From contig JAGTRK010000004.1 in the NCBI GenBank assembly GCA_018261955.1, positions 1 through 64,000 of the forward strand: a stretch of 64,000 nt of DNA, read 5' to 3'. The position numbers were made by a program, and so were the translations under genes. The notes beneath the pieces were generated by a model. It did not search any database, had not been told where the DNA came from, and saw nothing but the letters and a program-made list of their open reading frames with translations. Positions within the stretch are counted from its first letter, which is position 1, and each line of letters starts with the position of its first letter. Origin of the DNA: Burkholderiaceae bacterium (GTDB taxonomy: Bacteria; Pseudomonadota; Gammaproteobacteria; Burkholderiales; Burkholderiaceae). Positions 55,600-64,000 of the stretch are shown one piece after another.

Positions 55600-56088
55600 A
55601 TGAACATCCCAACCACACCCCCACGCTCAGTAAAAAACCCAAGCGCACGCATGGTAATGATGGCGTGGCTGAGTGGTTTTGTGGGCATGGGCATATTCAG
55701 TCTATTGTTCACTCAATCGGTACTCATTACCCTCATCATCGGTGCGATGGGCGGAACCTGTGCCTTGGTGCTGGTTTACCCAGACGCACCATATTCGAAT
55801 TCTTCAGTCATGATGGGACAACTCTTTAGCACGGTCTTGGGATGGTTGTTTATACATCATTTCGGCGCATATTGGTCTGCGCCGATGATATTGCTTGGCA
55901 CAGTGCTTTCATGTGCCGCCGTGTTTAATGCCTACCGCATTTCAAGTGATACACACCCCATACAAGCAGTCATTCGCCAGCACACGTGCTGGGGCTTTTT
56001 ATTTTTTCCCAATATTTTCAGCACCATAGCAGTTATCGCTTATGCGACCCATTTAAACAATAGCGTACAACGCAACTTCCCACAGTAG
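55600..56088 (+). CDS. HPP-family membrane protein
   Basis: A 162-residue protein with four hydrophobic segments and a stretch IIGAMGGTCALVLVYPDAPYSN, similar to the FGASAVLLF…P-rich core of HPP-family transporters, some of which carry nitrite. The canonical His-Pro-Pro is not present, so it is a divergent or distant member. AAGGA precedes the ATG at 55600. It lies between the rhodanese and the serine acetyltransferase genes; whether it moves a sulfur anion is unknown. Confidence 0.65.
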   Translation: MNIPTTPPRSVKNPSARMVMMAWLSGFVGMGIFSLLFTQSVLITLIIGAMGGTCALVLVYPDAPYSNSSVMMGQLFSTVLGWLFIHHFGAYWSAPMILLGTVLSCAAVFNAYRISSDTHPIQAVIRQHTCWGFLFFPNIFSTIAVIAYATHLNNSVQRNFPQ

Positions 56089-56109
56089 ACATAAACCATA
56101 GGAGTCAAT

Positions 56110-57045
56110 ATGAGTACCACCACAGGGTTTGATTTGGATCAAATCGTTCATGCCTTGCATGACGCGCGTCGCGACTGGCGCACTTTGCAACAGCGTACCG
56201 ACGAATTGGGTGGGCGCGAGTTACCCTCAATTGAAGCATTGCGTACCATTATTCATGGCTTGCGCGGCGCATTGTTTCCCATGCGTTTGGGACCAGCCGA
56301 GTTGCGCCAAGAGAACGAGGACTTCTATGTTGGCCACACCTTGGGCAGTGTGTTGCACACCCTATTCGCACAAATTCGCCTTGAGTTGCGCTACCAAGAA
56401 CGCTACCTTGAGCACCACACTATTGATGAAGCGGCGATTGAAGACAAAACCCATCACCTTACTCAGCAATTTGCCCAAAGTTTACCGAATATACGTCGTT
56501 TATTGGACTCAGATGTTTTGGCCGCGCTAGCAGGCGATCCTGCGACCCAAAGCGTTGATGAGATTTTACTGTGCTACCCTGGGATTCAAGCCATGATTCA
56601 TTACCGCATCGCGCATCCCTTGTATGCGTTGGGCGTGCCCATGCTCGCACGTATGATTTCAGAATTGGCACACAGCGAAACAGGCATCGACATCCATCCA
56701 GGGGCGCAAATCGGCAAAGGCTGTTTCATTGACCACGGCACAGGCGTGGTGATTGGTGAGACTTGCATCATCGGACAAAACGTCAGTATTTATCAAGCGG
56801 TCACATTGGGTGCAAAAGCGTTTCCAAGGGACGAGCATGGCAACATCATCAAAGGTCAACCGCGTCACCCGATTGTCGAGGATGATGTGACCATCTACGC
56901 TGGTGCGACGATTTTAGGACGCATCACCATCGGCAAAGGCGCAAGTATTGGCGGTAATGTGTGGTGGACGCATGATGTGCCAGCGGGCGAAAACATTACG
57001 CAACACTCGGTGTACAACAGAGAAACGACTGCTCCGAATAAATAA
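56110..57045 (+). CDS. epsC: Serine O-acetyltransferase EpsC
   Basis: A 311-residue left-handed beta-helix acetyltransferase that makes O-acetylserine for cysteine synthase. The first ~150 residues are the helical N domain; ETGIDIHPGAQIGKGCFIDHGTGVVIGETCIIG opens the hexapeptide repeats, with the catalytic His in DHGTG. The EpsC/SrpH form is longer than CysE and is a known companion of family 2A encapsulins. A GGAG ribosome site is present. Product O-acetylserine feeds the CysM encoded at 10553. Confidence 0.93.
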   Translation: MSTTTGFDLDQIVHALHDARRDWRTLQQRTDELGGRELPSIEALRTIIHGLRGALFPMRLGPAELRQENEDFYVGHTLGSVLHTLFAQIRLELRYQERYLEHHTIDEAAIEDKTHHLTQQFAQSLPNIRRLLDSDVLAALAGDPATQSVDEILLCYPGIQAMIHYRIAHPLYALGVPMLARMISELAHSETGIDIHPGAQIGKGCFIDHGTGVVIGETCIIGQNVSIYQAVTLGAKAFPRDEHGNIIKGQPRHPIVEDDVTIYAGATILGRITIGKGASIGGNVWWTHDVPAGENITQHSVYNRETTAPNK

Positions 57046-57066
57046 AGGAAACACGGAGAAATTCAA
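57043..57066. repeat. Solo end of the MITE-like repeat after epsC
   Basis: TAAAGGAAACACGGAGAA begins inside the epsC stop region and matches the ends of the element at 54705. No second end was found before cysT, so it is a degraded copy. The rest of 57067–57221 is AT-rich and probably carries the cysT promoter. Confidence 0.55.
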
Positions 57067-57221
57067 ATTGGCGACATCCAAAAACCACCATCAATCCATA
57101 GCACAATTTTTCATATAAACTCAATTTATTATTATTTGTAATTATAAAAATTGATTATTAAAATACGTTTTTAGAATAAAGTATGGAGTAATCATACACC
57201 ATATCATGTAAGGAGTTTGTT

Positions 57222-58088
57222 TTGAGTACTGTGCCACCATTGACTATCCCACCCACCAAAGCACGCGCTCGCAATGTTTTACCAGGGTTTCGTTTAACTT
57301 TGGGTTATACGATTTTTTATCTGTCGCTGATTGTGCTGATTCCTTTGTCGGCAGTGTTTTTCAAAACTTCTACCATGGGTTGGGAAGCCTTTTGGCATAC
57401 GGTTGCCGATTCGCGGGTCATTGCGACCTATAAAATTTCATTTGGTTTATCACTGCTCGCGGCGGCTATCAATGCGGTGTTTGGCTTGCTACTGGCATGG
57501 GCTTTGGTGCGCTACTCGTTCGTGGGCAAACGGATTGTGGATGCACTGGTGGATTTGCCTTTTGCCCTGCCGACGGCGGTGACGGGCATCACCTTAGCGA
57601 CGATTTATGCCAAAGATGGCTGGATTGGACAATTTTTAGAACCTTTGGGGATTAAGGTCGCTTATACGCCGTTGGGCATTTTGGTGGCGTTGATTTTCAT
57701 TGGTGTACCATTTGTGGTGCGCACGGTGCAACCAATTTTAGAGGATATCGAAACCGAACTCGAGGAAGCCGCAGCCAGCCTCGGCGCACAGCGTTGGCAG
57801 ACGTTTCGCTATGTACTTTTGCCTGTGCTTTGGCCTGCATTATTGACGGGATTTGCATTGGCGTTCGCGCGCGCAGTGGGCGAATATGGTTCAGTGATTT
57901 TCATCGCGGGCAATATTCCGATGGTCTCAGAAATCACGCCATTGATGATTATTACCAAATTGGAACAATACGATTACGAGGGCGCAACGGCGATTGCCTT
58001 GGTAATGCTGCTGCTGTCGTTCGCATTGCTGCTGTTGATTAATGTGTTGCAAGCGTGGTCAGCCAAACGGATTGGGAGGACTTCGTAA
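57222..58088 (+). CDS. cysT: Sulfate/thiosulfate ABC transporter permease CysT
   Basis: A 288-residue inner-membrane permease with six hydrophobic segments. The EAA loop, [21 protein letters not shown], contacts the CysA ATPase, and [17 protein letters not shown] is typical of CysT/CysU. The start codon is TTG, supported by AAGGAG seven bases upstream; no ATG is better placed. Its TAA overlaps the cysW ATG (TAATG). It works with the upstream Sbp. Confidence 0.95.
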   Translation: MSTVPPLTIPPTKARARNVLPGFRLTLGYTIFYLSLIVLIPLSAVFFKTSTMGWEAFWHTVADSRVIATYKISFGLSLLAAAINAVFGLLLAWALVRYSFVGKRIVDALVDLPFALPTAVTGITLATIYAKDGWIGQFLEPLGIKVAYTPLGILVALIFIGVPFVVRTVQPILEDIETELEEAAASLGAQRWQTFRYVLLPVLWPALLTGFALAFARAVGEYGSVIFIAGNIPMVSEITPLMIITKLEQYDYEGATAIALVMLLLSFALLLLINVLQAWSAKRIGRTS

Positions 58089-58996
58089 TGGCTATTCAGA
58101 AAAAAAACTTAACCAAATTCGAACAACGCTCGGCAACCCAAGAAAAGCCGTGGGTGCGGTATTTTCTATTAGCACTGGCACTGGGATTTTTTGCGTTTTT
58201 TCTACTTTTACCTTTGTTTGCAGTGTTTGCTGAGGGTTTACGCAAAGGTCTGCAAACCTATTTTGAGGCATTGATTGATAACAACACACTCTCGGCTTTG
58301 AATTTAACTTTACTCGCAGCCGCGATTGCTGTGCCTTTGAATTTGGTGTTTGGCGTGGCGGCGGCATGGACGATTGCCAAGTTTCAATTTCGTGGCAAAC
58401 AATTGCTCACAACCTTGATTGACCTGCCGTTCTCTGTCTCACCTGTGGTGGCGGGTTTGATTTATGTGTTGCTGTTTGGCGCGCAAGGCTGGTTTGGTCC
58501 GTGGTTGCAAGCGCATGATGTGAAAATTATTTTTGCCGTACCTGGGATTGTATTGGCAACCGTGTTTGTGACCTTTCCATTTGTCGCGCGCGAATTGATT
58601 CCGCTGATGGAAGCGCAAGGCAAAGAGGAAGAAGAAGCAGCGATTGTGCTCGGCGCAAATGGTTGGCAGACCTTTTGGCATGTGACCTTGCCAAATGTGA
58701 AATGGGGTTTGCTCTACGGCGTGATTCTGTGTAACGCGCGCGCGATGGGGGAGTTTGGTGCGGTATCCGTGGTCTCTGGGCATATTCGTGGGCAGACCAA
58801 TACCTTGCCACTGCACGTAGAAATTTTGTACAACGAGTATCAATTTTCAGCGGCGTTTGCGGTGGCATCATTGTTGGCACTGTTGGCTTTGGTGACTTTG
58901 GTGATTAAAACATGGGTGGAGTCACGCGTACATCAGACTTCCGATGAGTTGCCGATGGAAGCGCCGCGTACAATCATTCAGTCCGACACAGTTTAA
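58088..58996 (+). CDS. cysW: Sulfate ABC transporter permease CysW
   Basis: A 302-residue permease homologous to CysT, with six hydrophobic segments and the EAA loop [39 protein letters not shown] and [20 protein letters not shown] are CysW-specific. GGGAGG lies eight bases before the ATG, inside the end of cysT. Confidence 0.95.
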   Translation: MAIQKKNLTKFEQRSATQEKPWVRYFLLALALGFFAFFLLLPLFAVFAEGLRKGLQTYFEALIDNNTLSALNLTLLAAAIAVPLNLVFGVAAAWTIAKFQFRGKQLLTTLIDLPFSVSPVVAGLIYVLLFGAQGWFGPWLQAHDVKIIFAVPGIVLATVFVTFPFVARELIPLMEAQGKEEEEAAIVLGANGWQTFWHVTLPNVKWGLLYGVILCNARAMGEFGAVSVVSGHIRGQTNTLPLHVEILYNEYQFSAAFAVASLLALLALVTLVIKTWVESRVHQTSDELPMEAPRTIIQSDTV

Positions 58997-59016
58997 GATG
59001 ATTAGGATAAATAACC

Positions 59017-60096
59017 ATGAGCATTCAAGTTAAAAACATACACAAACAATTCGGCAATTTTGTCGCCTTGGACAATATTTCTTTGGACTTCCCCACAGGC
59101 GAATTGGTCGCCCTGCTCGGTCCTTCAGGTTGTGGCAAAACCTCTCTGCTGCGCATCATCGCAGGTTTGGACACACCCGATTCGGGACAAGTAATTTTAG
59201 AGGGTGAAGACGCATCCAATACCCATGTGCGTGAGCGTCAAGTCGGCTTTGTGTTTCAGCACTACGCCTTGTTTCGCCACATGAGCGTGTTTGATAACAT
59301 CGCTTTTGGGATGCGTATGAAGCACAAATCGGTGCGCCCATCCGAAGTGCAAATCAAGCAAAAAGTCCACGAGTTGCTCAATTTGGTTCAACTCGATTGG
59401 TTGGCAGATCGTTTGCCCACGCAACTGTCTGGTGGTCAACGTCAGCGCATTGCTTTGGCACGCGCTTTGGCGGTCGAACCGCGTGTGTTGCTTTTGGATG
59501 AACCATTTGGTGCGCTGGATGCGAAAGTTCGCAAAGAGTTACGCCGTTGGTTGCGCCGTTTACACGACGAATTGCACATCACCTCGATTTTCGTCACTCA
59601 TGATCAAGAGGAAGCCCTCGAAGTTGCCGACCGCATTGTTTTGATGAACCAAGGTAAAGTGGAGCAAATCGGCACCTCCGAGGAAGTCTATCGCAATCCT
59701 GCCACGCCGTTTGTGTATGGTTTTTTGGGTTCGGTCAATCTGTTTCACGGACGCGTTGATGGCGAGAACGTGCGCGTCGGTGAGGATGTGATTCCGAATC
59801 AAACCAGTGATTTTGCTCAAGGAGCCGAAGTCGTCGCGTTTGCCCGTCCGCACGAGTTGGATATTGTGCTGCCCGATGGCAAGGTTGATGGCATCCATGC
59901 AAAAATCGCGCGCATACTGTCCTTTTCTGCCAACTCAAAAATTGAGTTGGACGGCACGAACGGTGCGACTGGGCAGAATTTCGAGGTAGAACTTGCCCGC
60001 GAACGCGTACAAACACTGCAATTGACTGAGGGACAAGATGTGGTCTTAGTGCCCTCACGCCTGAGCGTGTTTGAACAAGCGGGCAGTGGTATATAG
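59017..60096 (+). CDS. cysA: Sulfate/thiosulfate ABC transporter ATPase CysA
   Basis: A 359-residue ABC ATPase. Walker [10 protein letters not shown], the Q loop VFQHYALF, signature [16 protein letters not shown], Walker [12 protein letters not shown] and switch His in FVTHDQEEA are complete. The C-terminal ~120 residues form the TOBE regulatory domain. It powers CysT–CysW and is followed by cysB 35 bases on. Confidence 0.96.
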   Translation: MSIQVKNIHKQFGNFVALDNISLDFPTGELVALLGPSGCGKTSLLRIIAGLDTPDSGQVILEGEDASNTHVRERQVGFVFQHYALFRHMSVFDNIAFGMRMKHKSVRPSEVQIKQKVHELLNLVQLDWLADRLPTQLSGGQRQRIALARALAVEPRVLLLDEPFGALDAKVRKELRRWLRRLHDELHITSIFVTHDQEEALEVADRIVLMNQGKVEQIGTSEEVYRNPATPFVYGFLGSVNLFHGRVDGENVRVGEDVIPNQTSDFAQGAEVVAFARPHELDIVLPDGKVDGIHAKIARILSFSANSKIELDGTNGATGQNFEVELARERVQTLQLTEGQDVVLVPSRLSVFEQAGSGI

Positions 60097-60131
60097 GGCA
60101 TATAGATATTTAAGCATTTAGGAGAATCCCC

Positions 60132-61058
60132 ATGAATTTTCAACAACTGCGCATCATCCGCGAAACCGTGCGTTGCAATTTTAATCTGACCGAAGTCGGC
60201 AACGCGCTGTTCACCTCGCAGTCGGGTGTGTCCAAACATATCAAGGATTTAGAGGACGAACTCGGAGTGGAACTATTCGTGCGCAAGGGCAAACGTCTGC
60301 TCGGTTTGACGGCTCCAGGCAGCGACTTGGTAGTGATTGTTGAGCGCATGTTGCTTGATGCCAAAAACATCAAAAGCCTTGCCGACCAATACACCAGCCG
60401 AGATGAGGGGCAACTCACCGTCGCGACCACGCACACGCAGTCGCGCTACGCCCTACCACCCGTGGTTGGTGCATTTAAAGAGGCTTTTCCAAAAGTGCAT
60501 TTGCGCTTACATCAAGGCAGCCCTGAGGAAATTGTCACCATGTTGTTGGATGGACGAGCAGATTTAGGCATTGCGACTGAGGCCTTGCCGAATGTGCAGG
60601 ATTTAATTTCCTTTCCCTACTACTCATGGCACCACACGGTGGTGGTCACGCCCGACCATCCATTGACTCAAGTGAAAAATCTGACCTTGGAGGAAATCGC
60701 CAAATACCCCATCATCACCTACCACGATGGCTACACGGGACGACACTCCATCGATAAAACCTTTACCAAAGCGGGACTTGAACCCGACATCATCATGTCG
60801 GCAATGGACTCGGATGTGATCAAAACCTATACCGAATTGGGATTGGGTGTGGGGATTATCGCTTCGATGGCATTCAACTCAACCAAGGATACGGGCTTAA
60901 AATTGTTACAATCCGAACATCTATTCGATGCCAACACCACCGTGATTGCGTTGCGCCAAGGGCATTTTTTACGTGGATTTGCTTATCGCTTTATCGAGTT
61001 ATGTAATCAACAGTTGAATGAAACCACGGTGCGTGAGGCCATCAACCCGACACGGTAA
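60132..61058 (+). CDS. cysB: LysR-family regulator CysB
   Basis: A 308-residue regulator of the cysteine regulon. The N-terminal winged helix reads NFQQLRIIRETVRCNFNLTEVGNALF and TSQSGVSKHIKDLEDELGVELF; the effector domain begins QLTVATTHTQSRYALPP, which in CysB binds N-acetylserine/O-acetylserine derivatives. Its position at the end of the transport operon lets it control that operon and probably the cysI cluster; target sites cannot be named here. A GGAG ribosome site is present. Confidence 0.95.
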   Translation: MNFQQLRIIRETVRCNFNLTEVGNALFTSQSGVSKHIKDLEDELGVELFVRKGKRLLGLTAPGSDLVVIVERMLLDAKNIKSLADQYTSRDEGQLTVATTHTQSRYALPPVVGAFKEAFPKVHLRLHQGSPEEIVTMLLDGRADLGIATEALPNVQDLISFPYYSWHHTVVVTPDHPLTQVKNLTLEEIAKYPIITYHDGYTGRHSIDKTFTKAGLEPDIIMSAMDSDVIKTYTELGLGVGIIASMAFNSTKDTGLKLLQSEHLFDANTTVIALRQGHFLRGFAYRFIELCNQQLNETTVREAINPTR

Positions 61059-61125
61059 TGATTTTATAGTTTTTATGGGCGTTGGAATGCACCTCGTTCC
61101 CACAATGCACAAACAGTTAAAGCAT

Positions 61126-62580
61126 CTACGTTCCCAATTCAGCGGTATTCGGGTTGACTATTTCAGCGCGTTTAAACACCACATGCACAATGAGTCCAGG
61201 CTTTAGGTATGAGTTGGTCAACTCGACATTCTCAGTGATTTTCAATTCTGCATCGTGCAGGCGCGCAATTTCCTTGACAATCGCCAACCCCAAACCGCTG
61301 CCACCTTTGTGTTCGCCCAATACGCTGTAAAACGGTTCGAACACTTGCTCGCGCTCGTGCATCGGAATCCCGGGGCCATTGTCAAGCACATATAAATGTG
61401 CCGCCAAATGATCCTGCGTCACGCGCACGGTGACATCTGAGGAGGTGTAATGACAGGCATTGTCGATGAGGTTTTTAATCAACTCACCGAGCATCACGGG
61501 TTGCGCATGGATGGGCACTTCACATTCAGGGGCTTCAAAGGCAATCAGTAAACCCGCTTGCATCGCGTGATCCGCCGCGTTGACCAGTTGATTGCGTGCC
61601 GCTTGCACCAAATCAATGTGTTTCCAATCGGTGCCTTGCGCGCTGATGTGCTCGGTGCGCGCCAATGCGATTAGTTGCGAGACCAAACGCGCCGCGCGGT
61701 CAGCTGAACTGCTGATGTGTTCCAAACTCTCACGCCGTTGCAGTGCGTCTTTGGTATGCAATGCCAGTTCTGCCTGCGCTTTTAGCCCTGCTAAAGGAGT
61801 TTTAATCTGATGCGCGGTGTCTGCAAGGAAACGCTTTTGTAAGTTCACATTGCGCCGCAAGCGACTGAGAATGTTGTTGAAACTGCGCACCAAGGGTCGC
61901 ACTTCTTCAGGGGCTTCGTCCAAGGATAAATTACTCAAATCCTGTTCGTTGCGTTGCAACACACTCATTTGCAAACGATTGAGCGACATAATCCCGCGCG
62001 TCAAACCGAACCAAATCAGCATCACCGCAATTGGTAAAAACATCAATTGCGGCAAAGTGACCCCTTGTAAAATTTCACGCGCCAGCGCGCGGCGCTTGTT
62101 CAAAGTTTCACCCACTTGCAACAGCAAAATGGTTTCGGGCATGAGTTTGTCGGCTACAGCAGTTTTCTCATCCAACTGCAACCACACATACGCCATGCGG
62201 TAGGCTTCACCATTAATTTTGGTGTTGTAAAACTGGATGCGGTTCAATTCGATGGATTCGAGCATCGGCGGCTGTGGCAATTTGGCGTGACCATCGATCA
62301 TCATGCCGTCCGCAGTGATGAGTTGAAACACCTGTTTGTCGCGCCCGTCGTTTTCCTTGATTTGCCACGGTTGATGATGGGGCTCGGTGTTCAAGCGTTG
62401 TTGCAATAGTTGCACTTGATTGACCAAACTTTGGTCGAACGGCGAATCGGCAATGCTGCGCCCAATCGGGTAGGAAATCAGCATAGACAACGGCCATAGC
62501 ACAATCAATGGGAATAACATCCACAACATGATTTGCCCAAACAGTGATTTGGGGCGGGAGGATTTAAGCGCGCGCCACAT
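61126..62580 (-). CDS. Two-component sensor histidine kinase
   Basis: A 484-residue membrane kinase. A membrane helix lies at about 17–36 and another at about 178–198, with a ~140-residue periplasmic sensor domain between. Phospho-acceptor His257 is in DTAHQIKTPLAGL; the ATPase has NLIDNACHYT, DNGPGIP and GGSGLGLAIVKEIARLH. The build resembles the QseC/TctE group. It is 15 bases downstream of its response regulator gene. The stimulus is unknown. Confidence 0.93.
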   Translation of the reverse strand: MWRALKSSRPKSLFGQIMLWMLFPLIVLWPLSMLISYPIGRSIADSPFDQSLVNQVQLLQQRLNTEPHHQPWQIKENDGRDKQVFQLITADGMMIDGHAKLPQPPMLESIELNRIQFYNTKINGEAYRMAYVWLQLDEKTAVADKLMPETILLLQVGETLNKRRALAREILQGVTLPQLMFLPIAVMLIWFGLTRGIMSLNRLQMSVLQRNEQDLSNLSLDEAPEEVRPLVRSFNNILSRLRRNVNLQKRFLADTAHQIKTPLAGLKAQAELALHTKDALQRRESLEHISSSADRAARLVSQLIALARTEHISAQGTDWKHIDLVQAARNQLVNAADHAMQAGLLIAFEAPECEVPIHAQPVMLGELIKNLIDNACHYTSSDVTVRVTQDHLAAHLYVLDNGPGIPMHEREQVFEPFYSVLGEHKGGSGLGLAIVKEIARLHDAELKITENVELTNSYLKPGLIVHVVFKRAEIVNPNTAELGT

Positions 62581-62595
62581 AAACTTGTCGCTCGA

Positions 62596-63300
62596 TTATT
62601 CGTCCGACGCGTCAGTGTGGTCTACCGCGCCATCCTTGGGCTTTTCCAAACAGTAACCCAAACCACGAATAGTGGTAATGCTCAAACCTGACGGCTCTAA
62701 TTTTTTGCGCAGACGATGCACGTACACCTCAATCGCATTGTGGCTGACTTCCTCGCCCCACTCACACAGATGGTCGAGGATTTGTTCCTTGGACACCAAA
62801 CGCCCCGTGCGGTTGAGCAAAATTTCTAGCACACCCAACTCACGCGCAGATAAATCAATCAACTGCTCATTGACCTGCGCACTGCGTGAGACCAAGTCAA
62901 AACTCAAATTGCCCAACTGAATGCGACTTTGTCCAAAACCCGCTTGACGGCGCGTGAGTGCGCGCACGCGGGCGAGCAACTCATTGAGCGAAAAAGGTTT
63001 GGCCATATAATCATCCGCGCCCAAATCCAAACCCTGCACGCGTTGCTCAACCGAATCGGCGGCGGTGAGAATCAACACAGGCGTGTACATGTGGCGCGCA
63101 CGCGCACGGCGCAGAACTTCAAGCCCCGACATTTTCGGCAACCCCAAATCCAGTATGAGTAAATCGCATTCTTGTGTGGACAGCGCGGCATCCGCTTGTT
63201 GACCGTCGTTGACCACATCCACCGCATAACCCGTTTCACGCAAAGCGCGCGATAACCCATCGGCCAATACTTCGTCATCCTCTGCCAATAATATGCGCAT
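62596..63300 (-). CDS. OmpR-type response regulator
   Basis: A 234-residue regulator with receiver domain at 1–117 (acidic pocket LAEDDE, phosphorylated Asp51 in LILDLGLPKMSG, Lys in MAKPFSLNEL) and a winged-helix DNA-binding domain after about 125 (LSARELGVLEILLNR, VEVYVHRLRKKL-like region, TIRGLGYCL). GGAG precedes the ATG at 63300. It pairs with the histidine kinase downstream, as QseB/TctD-type regulators do. Confidence 0.95.
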   Translation of the reverse strand: MRILLAEDDEVLADGLSRALRETGYAVDVVNDGQQADAALSTQECDLLILDLGLPKMSGLEVLRRARARHMYTPVLILTAADSVEQRVQGLDLGADDYMAKPFSLNELLARVRALTRRQAGFGQSRIQLGNLSFDLVSRSAQVNEQLIDLSARELGVLEILLNRTGRLVSKEQILDHLCEWGEEVSHNAIEVYVHRLRKKLEPSGLSITTIRGLGYCLEKPKDGAVDHTDASDE

Positions 63301-63369
63301 GGTTTTTCTCCGTTTGTGTGCTGTGTGGGTCGGATGTGTGTGAAGCACAGATCCCACCCTTGAAACATC

Positions 63370-64000
63370 TTAACTTAATTGTTCATTTAATTGTGCCAAT
63401 TGTAACGGCGTGCCAACATTTTCCCAAACCCCATCAAAATAAGCCCCCGTGGCGTGACCGCGCTCAATCGCCGCGCGGTAGTATGGGCTCATCGCCACTT
63501 TTTCACCAACCACAATGTCCTCAAACTGGCGCATATCGTACAAACCAATATTGCCAAAAGTCAAAGCACGTCCATGTGCATCATCTCGCGGATAAAGGAC
63601 GCCATCCTCATGCAAAACAAAATCACCTTGGGCGTGAAACTCAGGATTGTCAACCATAATCAAGTGCATGTGGGGTTCGGGCTCTTGCGCCAAATCCTCG
63701 GCAACAGCGTGCAATTGCTCATAATCATAATCGGTGTACACATCACCACTGACTGCTAAAAATATCGGTGTGTCGCTAAGCGATTGCAATGTTTTCAACG
63801 CTTTGGCAATGCCGCCTGCAGTTTCTAAGGCCGACGCTTCCGCCGAGTAGTACAACTGTACGCCATAATCATCGCCATCACCGAGATAATCAGAAATTTG
63901 CGCACCCAACCACGCATGATTGATGACTATTTGGCGAATGCCCGCACGTGCGAGCGCTTCGATTTGCCAGACGATCAGTGGTTTACCTGCCACTTGGAGC
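63370..64000 (-). CDS. murU: MurU-like nucleotidyltransferase, cut by the window edge
   Basis: The C-terminal ~210 residues of a sugar-phosphate nucleotidyltransferase lie here; the N terminus, with the expected GGxGxRxxP-type loop, is beyond base 64000. Visible are AGKPLIVWQIEALARAGI, IVINHAWLGAQISDYLGDG, ETAGGIAKAL and the metal site AVSGDVYTDYD, which fit N-acetylmuramate-1-phosphate uridylyltransferase of the cell-wall recycling path. Other members of the family (glucose-1-phosphate transferases) remain possible. The frame is open to the edge. Confidence 0.8.
   Translation of the reverse strand, partial: LQVAGKPLIVWQIEALARAGIRQIVINHAWLGAQISDYLGDGDDYGVQLYYSAEASALETAGGIAKALKTLQSLSDTPIFLAVSGDVYTDYDYEQLHAVAEDLAQEPEPHMHLIMVDNPEFHAQGDFVLHEDGVLYPRDDAHGRALTFGNIGLYDMRQFEDIVVGEKVAMSPYYRAAIERGHATGAYFDGVWENVGTPLQLAQLNEQLS

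Noticed and set aside
1-64000. CRISPR array, rRNA genes or intact insertion sequences
   Set aside because: No regularly spaced direct repeats, rRNA motifs or transposase frames were seen anywhere in the window.

Overview
The window looks like a chromosomal segment of a moderately low-GC betaproteobacterium of the order Burkholderiales. The basis is gene content and order: cysI–DUF934/cysH–cysD–cysN, aroQ–accB–accC–prmA, prpB–prpC–acnD, gloB divergent from a methyltransferase–rnhA–dnaQ operon, and a type 2A encapsulin with a cysteine desulfurase cargo. The genus cannot be fixed from sequence alone. Coding density is high, most genes have clear AGGAG-type ribosome sites, and several intergenic gaps hold short palindromic repeats.

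Layout. 1–1711: the right end of an integrated element (small ORF, DUF4224 protein, tyrosine integrase) ending in a tRNA 3' fragment that is the probable attachment site. 1790–2413: an orphan LexA/UmuD-type protein. 2647–11473: sulfate reduction and cysteine synthesis (TauE exporter, CysI, DUF934–CysH fusion, CysD, CysN, CobA, CbiX, CysM). 11583–24638: amino-acid binding protein, dnaQ/rnhA, gloB, mltD, fabI, an MFS carrier, a nucleosidase, a sterol-desaturase-like enzyme, a TusA-like protein and glyQ. 25002–32077: fadD, prmA, accC, accB, aroQ, a barnase/barstar pair and a PEBP protein. 32305–43100: methylcitrate cycle (prpB, prpC, acnD), two SDR genes with an HxlR regulator, a Dcu transporter and a succinate/acyl-CoA transferase. 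43261–49924: htpG, an OmpA-like lipoprotein, ybaB, a YjdF-like protein, dnaX with a programmed -1 frameshift, the SRP RNA and an orphan TOPRIM protein.

50100–61058 is the most interesting region. It holds a sulfate-binding protein, an alpha/beta hydrolase, the family 2A encapsulin shell, its cysteine desulfurase cargo with a ~230-residue disordered targeting domain, a rhodanese, an HPP-family membrane protein, serine acetyltransferase EpsC, the CysTWA sulfate transporter and the regulator CysB. Sulfate import, serine activation and encapsulated sulfur mobilisation are thus in one same-strand cluster, while the reduction enzymes sit about 40 kb away. The window closes with a two-component system and a truncated MurU-like nucleotidyltransferase.

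Small non-coding features include a ~278-bp palindromic MITE-like element that supplies the stop codon of the cargo gene, other repeats, intrinsic terminators and a palindromic operator candidate for the HxlR regulator.
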